Shown piece after piece: positions 59,622 through 64,000 of a stretch of 64,000 nucleotides of DNA. Where the stretch lies: assembly GCF_029854155.1 (NCBI RefSeq), contig NZ_CP122958.1, positions 679,001 through 743,000 of the forward strand, given 5' to 3'. The number at the start of each line of letters is the position of its first letter. The first letter of the stretch is position 1. Made by a program: the position numbers and the translations under genes. The notes under the pieces were generated by a model that did no database searches, was not told where the DNA came from, and worked only from the letters and a program-made list of their open reading frames with translations. This stretch comes from Methanonatronarchaeum sp. AMET-Sl (lineage in GTDB: Archaea > Halobacteriota > Methanonatronarchaeia > Methanonatronarchaeales > Methanonatronarchaeaceae).

Positions 59622-61298
59622 ATGGATATTGAATTTGAGGAGATTGTTGCTTACCTTGATGTTGATCATCAGGTTGTTTGGGTAAATGAGGCTTATTCTG
59701 AAGTTGTTGGTTTAAGTTTAGAGGAGATTAAAAGAGAGAAATGTTATGAAGTCTGGATGGATAGAGATCGACCTTGTGACGGATGTCCCTTAAACAGATC
59801 TATTGAAACAGAGCCATCCAGGATGGAGATGTCGCAGCCGAATAGAGAGGAAAATTGGTTCGTGCAGATAAATCCGGTTAGGAATTGGGAGGGAAAAGTT
59901 ATTGGCGCTATAGAAACCGCTGTTGATATGACTGAGATAAAAAAGATGGAAGAGAACTACCAAATAATCAACAAAGCTTGCAGCAATGGAATCTACATTT
60001 ACCAGGACAAAGAATTCAAATTCATCAATGAATCATTACTAAAAATCCTTGGATACACCCAGGAACAGATCCAGGAAATAGATTATTTTGACTTAATCCA
60101 TCCAGATCATAGAGACGAAATCAAAAGAGCTATAGAAAACGGATTAGAAAACGGTTCTTTTGAACCTAAAGAAAAATACGAACATCGAATTTTAAATAAA
60201 GAAGATAAGTACATATGGGTTCGGTTAAAACCCAAAGTTATAGAGTACAATGGAAATAAAGCAGTTTTAGGTAATTTAACCGATATCTCCGAAATAAAAG
60301 AAGGTAGGGAAAAATATCGCTCATTGATAGAAAACCTAAACGAAGTCATATATGTTTTAGATAAAAACGCCCGAATACAGTATGTTTCACCTAATGTAGA
60401 GGAAATAACTGGATACTCTACCAACGAATTATCAGGAAAAAATTATATAGACCTCGTCCATCCAGAGGATAGATCAGGGAGAATCAAATATTTTAAAAAA
60501 GCCTTATCAGGGATAGCGGAGCCAACAGACTACCGGTTCATCACAAAAACAGGGGAAATACGGTGGGTAAGAACACAAGCACGTCCCGCAACCAATAAAG
60601 GAGAAACAGTAGGAGTTCAGGGAGTATTAACCGATATAACAGACCTGAAAGAAACAGAAAAAAGAGAAGAATTCCTACACAGCCTACTAAGACACGACGT
60701 AAAAAACAAAATCCAGATAATCCAAGGATACAACAAACTCCTCAAAGACCTAGAACTACCCAAAGAAGCAAAAGAATATATTTCAAAAACCCAGAAAAGC
60801 GTTGAAGAAGCCACTGAAATCATCAACAAAATCACAACACTAAAAAAAGCAAAAGAAGAAGACATACAGCCAATAAAAATAGACAAAGCCCTAAAAAAAG
60901 CCACCAACCTAGCAAAACAAATCGCCGAAACAAACCAAATAAAAATAAAACACAACACACCAAAAAACATCAAAGTCCTAGCCGGCCCCCTACTCGACCG
61001 CCTATTCTACAACATAATAGAAAACTCAATAAAACACTCAAACTGCAGCGAAATCAAAATAAACCTCAAAACAACCAAAAACAAAACAACATGCACAATA
61101 GAAGACAACGGAAAAGGCATCCCAGACCAAGAAAAACAAAACGTCCTAAAAAAAGGATACACCACAAACCAAACCAACGGAACCGGAATCGGAATGTTCC
61201 TAGTAAAAACCCTACTAGACACCTACAACGGAAACATCGAAATCAAAGATTCACAACAAGGAGGAGCCAAATTCAACATAACCCTACAAAAACCATAA
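59622..61298 (+). CDS. multi-PAS sensor histidine kinase
   Basis: 558 residues without receiver or membrane helix. A Cys-type PAS comes first (KCYEVWMDRDRPCDGCP), then two ordinary PAS domains (YQINK... and IYVLDKNARIQYVSPNVEEI). The kinase core is LLRHDVKNKIQIIQGY, NIIENSIKHSNC, DNGKGIPDQEKQ and GTGIGMFLVK. GAGGG lies six bases before the ATG. The gene switches from G/T- to A/C-rich in its second half. Confidence 0.93.
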   Translation: MDIEFEEIVAYLDVDHQVVWVNEAYSEVVGLSLEEIKREKCYEVWMDRDRPCDGCPLNRSIETEPSRMEMSQPNREENWFVQINPVRNWEGKVIGAIETAVDMTEIKKMEENYQIINKACSNGIYIYQDKEFKFINESLLKILGYTQEQIQEIDYFDLIHPDHRDEIKRAIENGLENGSFEPKEKYEHRILNKEDKYIWVRLKPKVIEYNGNKAVLGNLTDISEIKEGREKYRSLIENLNEVIYVLDKNARIQYVSPNVEEITGYSTNELSGKNYIDLVHPEDRSGRIKYFKKALSGIAEPTDYRFITKTGEIRWVRTQARPATNKGETVGVQGVLTDITDLKETEKREEFLHSLLRHDVKNKIQIIQGYNKLLKDLELPKEAKEYISKTQKSVEEATEIINKITTLKKAKEEDIQPIKIDKALKKATNLAKQIAETNQIKIKHNTPKNIKVLAGPLLDRLFYNIIENSIKHSNCSEIKINLKTTKNKTTCTIEDNGKGIPDQEKQNVLKKGYTTNQTNGTGIGMFLVKTLLDTYNGNIEIKDSQQGGAKFNITLQKP

Positions 61299-61492
61299 CA
61301 CAAACAACACCCAAAACCCAATAAACACCCTATCAACAAACCAAATAAAAAAAGAATAAACAACACCCTAACCTAAACCATACCCCCACTCAAACACCTT
61401 CTTATAAGGTAGACAGCGTCTTAAATATTTTTTTATCCATTTTTGTTTTTTTACGAAGTGTTTTATGTCTCTATGTTGAATATAATGTACTT

Positions 61493-62038
61493 ATGGAGGA
61501 GCAGGAAACTTTTCTTGGAATTAAGATAATGGGTGAGTGGCACGAGGTTACTGTTGAGTCCGAGAAAGCTTGTGAAGTTCTGAAGAAACATCTTGGTGAA
61601 GAACGTGTCAGAAACTTCGAAGAATGGAAACCACAAATAGATGAAGACCTAAAAGAAGTCAAAAAAAGAACAATCCAAAACAACCTAACAAACCAATCAA
61701 AAATAGAAAAAAACGGAGAAATCCAAGAAAAAGCTAAAAAAGGAGTAGAAGAACTTAAAAACGGCGACGTAAAAAACGGATCCACAGACCTCTTCAAAAC
61801 CATAGACGCCACCATAAGAAAAACCTTCAGGCCAATAGAATCATTTATCTACAACCAAATCATCGCAAGATTCAACCCACTTTTCTTCAAAGACGATAAA
61901 CTAGAATCCAACATACAGAAAAAACATAACGGCTACGAAATGGATATCGCCGTAAACGACGACAAAGCTAGAAAAGAACTAAAAAAAGAAATGCTAAAAA
62001 ACAAACCAACCAAAGAAACAAACCAAAAAGACAACTAA
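61493..62038 (+). CDS. DUF5828-like protein
   Basis: 181 residues, soluble and Lys/Glu-rich. The N-terminus FLGIKIMGEWHEVTVESEKACEVLKKH and the middle TIDATIRKTFRPIESFIYN, followed by NPLFFKDDKLESNI, resemble a haloarchaeal family (DUF5828) of unknown function; I am moderately sure. No convincing ribosome site. Confidence 0.6.
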   Translation: MEEQETFLGIKIMGEWHEVTVESEKACEVLKKHLGEERVRNFEEWKPQIDEDLKEVKKRTIQNNLTNQSKIEKNGEIQEKAKKGVEELKNGDVKNGSTDLFKTIDATIRKTFRPIESFIYNQIIARFNPLFFKDDKLESNIQKKHNGYEMDIAVNDDKARKELKKEMLKNKPTKETNQKDN

Positions 62039-62205
62039 CAAAAAAACCAACAAACACAAAACCCCAACCCATACCCACCTAAACCAACAAAAAACAACTA
62101 CTTCCCCCTTTTTAATATAGTAAGTCATCTAGCCCCCTCCCATATCTCAAGGGGTTTTTTTAGGTTATCAATTTCACTCTAAATGATTAGCTAACTCAAA
62201 ACATT

Positions 62206-63297
62206 TCAGTATTTTATTTTTTTAAGTATTTGGTGGGTGGTTATTCCGATTATAAATGCTATTCCGAGGTTTGTTATAATTGTAAGCACTCCGATTAGTA
62301 TCGAGATTTTTAGGTCACTGGATTTTAATACGTTTTTTCCAAGTGTATATGCGATTATGAGTAGTAGTACACCAAGTATTGATATTGGGAATGCTTTTAA
62401 TAATGCGGTTGTTGCGAAAAAACCTGCTATTAGATAGAATAAACCTAGTATTATGTTGTTACCACCAGTCTTTGCCCCAAATTCATGTTTACCTGCCACG
62501 CCATCACAACCATGACACATCGGTATACCACCTAATGGAATTCCCGTGAGATTCATAACCCCCATGCTTTTTGAAAGTTGATCTGGAGAAACACTGGCTT
62601 TATAAAAGTCCTGCAGCATCAACGAGGTTGCAAGGGCGGCATTTCCAATTGTCATTGCAAACTGTGCAAAAACCCCTTCAGTCATACTCCATGTAAACGA
62701 GGTAGTTAAAGGTGGTAGTGACGGCAACCCAGGTGTTTGAGGCATAGGCAACCCAGTAATGAAGATTGCAACCAAAACTCCAATAATCAATATAGTAATT
62801 GCTGTAATGTTCTTATAACCCAATAACCCCAGCACTATAACAACTATTATCCCAGTTGAAGCAAACAATGGATCCACTAATGTTAATTCAAGCCCAGTCT
62901 CCAACAACAATAACCCAACCGCAAACTGGACACCCCTGATAACAGGCTCCCCAATCCATTTCCTAGTTTTCTCAAGTGTCTTTGTAAGCCCGATTGCCAG
63001 AAGTAACACACCAAGTATCAGGCCAGCAAGCGCTAACTCTCCATAATTAATTGTCCCAGCAATTGCAAGAGCTGCCAAAGCCTTCATAGGCTCTACAGAC
63101 ACTGGATATCCATACCAAACACCCCAAACAACCTGGAAAACAGCGAAAACAAATAGAACATGAGGTAGAGAAATATCGGTTAATAGGGCCAAAGCCACAA
63201 CAATTGGTAATGTAGTTATAGCGTCACCAACAGCTCCTGTAAACTCATCTCTATCAAATTTAATAGAACCATTCGACCTATCGATACCTAAATTCAA
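62206..63297 (-). CDS. putative sulfate/molybdate permease (MOT1 family)
   Basis: 363 residues with ten to eleven hydrophobic helices. It starts [21 protein letters not shown], the typical MOT1/SulP-like opening, and has [20 protein letters not shown] and [22 protein letters not shown] near helix 8. Plant and archaeal relatives move molybdate; the family also includes sulfate transporters. MobB-MoaE in the same window fits molybdate, while APS reductase fits sulfate. The start is a TTG at 63297. Confidence 0.85.
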   Translation of the reverse strand: MNLGIDRSNGSIKFDRDEFTGAVGDAITTLPIVVALALLTDISLPHVLFVFAVFQVVWGVWYGYPVSVEPMKALAALAIAGTINYGELALAGLILGVLLLAIGLTKTLEKTRKWIGEPVIRGVQFAVGLLLLETGLELTLVDPLFASTGIIVVIVLGLLGYKNITAITILIIGVLVAIFITGLPMPQTPGLPSLPPLTTSFTWSMTEGVFAQFAMTIGNAALATSLMLQDFYKASVSPDQLSKSMGVMNLTGIPLGGIPMCHGCDGVAGKHEFGAKTGGNNIILGLFYLIAGFFATTALLKAFPISILGVLLLIIAYTLGKNVLKSSDLKISILIGVLTIITNLGIAFIIGITTHQILKKIKY

Positions 63298-63728
63298 ATA
63301 TATACCAAAACCCTTTTAAATCTAAATGATTTTTAATTTTTTAATGTTTATTATTAGTCTTTTTTGTTTATGAACTTCATATCATCTTATTCGTGAAATA
63401 ATTCCTATTTTTCTTCCGTCAATAGACCTATGAAACATATTCAAACCAATTCCAAAAAAACTAATATAAACATAAATTTCCTTATAATTTTAATTTAAAG
63501 ACCTAGTTTACTAAATTGAATGTGGATGGTTGAGCCTAGATTACTGTAGATATAGCATATTTTGGCTGAATATCAGGAACTGCATGCATTGGTTGGCTTT
63601 AAAAAAAAGAGAGTTAAGGTTGGGGGTGGTTAGGGTTTGAGAGACATTAGAATAATTTAATAGGTCTTAATACGGAGGGTTTTAAAGAGTGTCGGCCTTT
63701 TAAAAAAACGTTATGATGACTTATTGGG
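63298..63728. other. gap before the window end
   Basis: Mostly noncoding. It contains the decayed zinc-finger start at 63382..63438. The rest (63450-63728) shows no feature I recognise. Confidence 0.35.
63382..63438 (-). pseudogene. remnant of the zinc-finger microprotein gene
   Basis: On the minus strand an ATG at 63438 opens MFHRSIDGRKIGIISRIR and stops. The first eight residues match MPHRSIDG of the 54803 gene, and the DNA around it matches over about 25 bases (CAATAGACCTATGA...CATATT). The Cys and His residues of the finger are absent. Confidence 0.45.
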
Positions 63729-63890
63729 TTGTCTAAAAATCATAACTCACCAATCAAAGAAGTTCTTTCTTTAAGTTATTTATCGAAGGAACTCAAGGAA
63801 GCTAGGGTTGATAGAGATAAAGCTAAGAGGTTTGTAGGTTTGAGTCTTCTAGACCGATTAGTTGAGGTGGAGATAAATTGTAATCGGTAG
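63729..63890 (+). CDS. short open frame, possible gene fragment
   Basis: A 53-codon frame from a TTG: SPIKEVLSLSYLSKELKEAR and VDRDKAKRFVGLSLLDRLVE. It looks helical and protein-like rather than random, but there is no ribosome site. It may be the end of a broken gene. Family unknown. Confidence 0.3.
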   Translation: MSKNHNSPIKEVLSLSYLSKELKEARVDRDKAKRFVGLSLLDRLVEVEINCNR

Positions 63891-63943
63891 GTAGGTTTTT
63901 TTATTTTTGTTTGGATAATATTTAAGTATGTACATATGTCAAT

Positions 63944-64000
63944 ATGGCATTAATGGTTGAAGATATGGTTAGGTTTTTTAAGGCTTTAGGTAATGAGACA
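63944..64000 (+). CDS. ArsR-family transcriptional regulator (start only)
   Basis: The first 19 codons, MALMVEDMVRFFKALGNET, match the opening of ArsR-type winged-helix proteins (FKALGNETR). The gene runs off the window. Confidence 0.55.
   Translation, partial: MALMVEDMVRFFKALGNET

Overview
The window reads as the chromosome of an AT-rich, methanogenic euryarchaeon. Archaeal markers are a single-fold histone, FtsZ, the rRNA endonuclease Nob1, a GfcR-type PRPP-binding regulator, class III signal-peptide pilins, a tRNA-Pro without an encoded CCA, TATA-box promoters and GGAGGT/GGTG ribosome sites. Methanogen markers are a four-gene coenzyme M cluster (cysteate synthase, fused sulfopyruvate decarboxylase ComDE, a COG1900/DUF39 protein with ferredoxin domain, UPF0280) and a UroD-fold methylcobamide:CoM methyltransferase-like protein. 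Several families are typical of haloarchaea or their relatives (DUF6293-like CARF-wHTH, DUF5828-like, PilA-type pilin). I infer a methyl-reducing, possibly halophilic methanogen of the Methanonatronarchaeia/Methanosarcina side of the tree; no rRNA is present to settle this.

Layout. 0-5.6 kb: ABC exporter, LiaF-like membrane protein, two DUF4870 proteins, tRNA-Pro, TspO. 5.6-10.7 kb: two pilin-signal surface proteins around a copper P-type ATPase. 10.7-17.1 kb: MobB-MoaE fusion, GfcR, Nob1, histone, a frameshifted sensor kinase, a dolichol-kinase-like protein and a ThiF/MoeB E1 enzyme. 17.3-21 kb: MsrA/MsrB, alpha/beta hydrolase, TPP-dependent decarboxylase. 21.3-26.4 kb: coenzyme M genes and an APS/PAPS reductase. 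26.7-35.6 kb: large sensor kinase, UspA, Lon-like S16 protein, broken lipoprotein, glutamine amidotransferase, two unknown genes with a structured leader, PHP phosphoesterase and an orphan CARF-wHTH regulator. 35.7-41.4 kb: an AddAB-like nuclease/helicase pair. 41.5-48.8 kb: THEP1-type NTPase, FtsZ, DUF2284, small-multidrug-export family, a second Lon-like protein and lipoproteins. 48.9-64 kb: three more sensor kinases, small DNA-binding proteins, nitrilase, second hydrolase, the methyltransferase-like protein, a 1-kb noncoding stretch and a sulfate/molybdate permease. The window ends inside an ArsR-type gene.

How the genes fit together. Sulfur and molybdenum/tungsten metabolism recur: a sulfate/molybdate permease, APS reductase, CoM synthesis, MobB-MoaE and an E1 activating enzyme. 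Redox sensing and repair also recur: MsrA/B and five sensor kinases, four of which carry a PAS variant with a C-x(8-10)-C-x2-C motif.

Three things stand out beyond ordinary annotation. First, most long genes start G/T-rich and end A/C-rich on their coding strand, so the base skew flips inside genes and visibly changes amino-acid content. Second, a degenerate element of about 60 nt recurs at gene ends, sometimes starting at the stop codon itself; it resembles the right end of IS200/IS605-type elements. Third, two distant loci share a near-identical 40-nt promoter-like block next to a foldable RNA that begins about where transcription should start.
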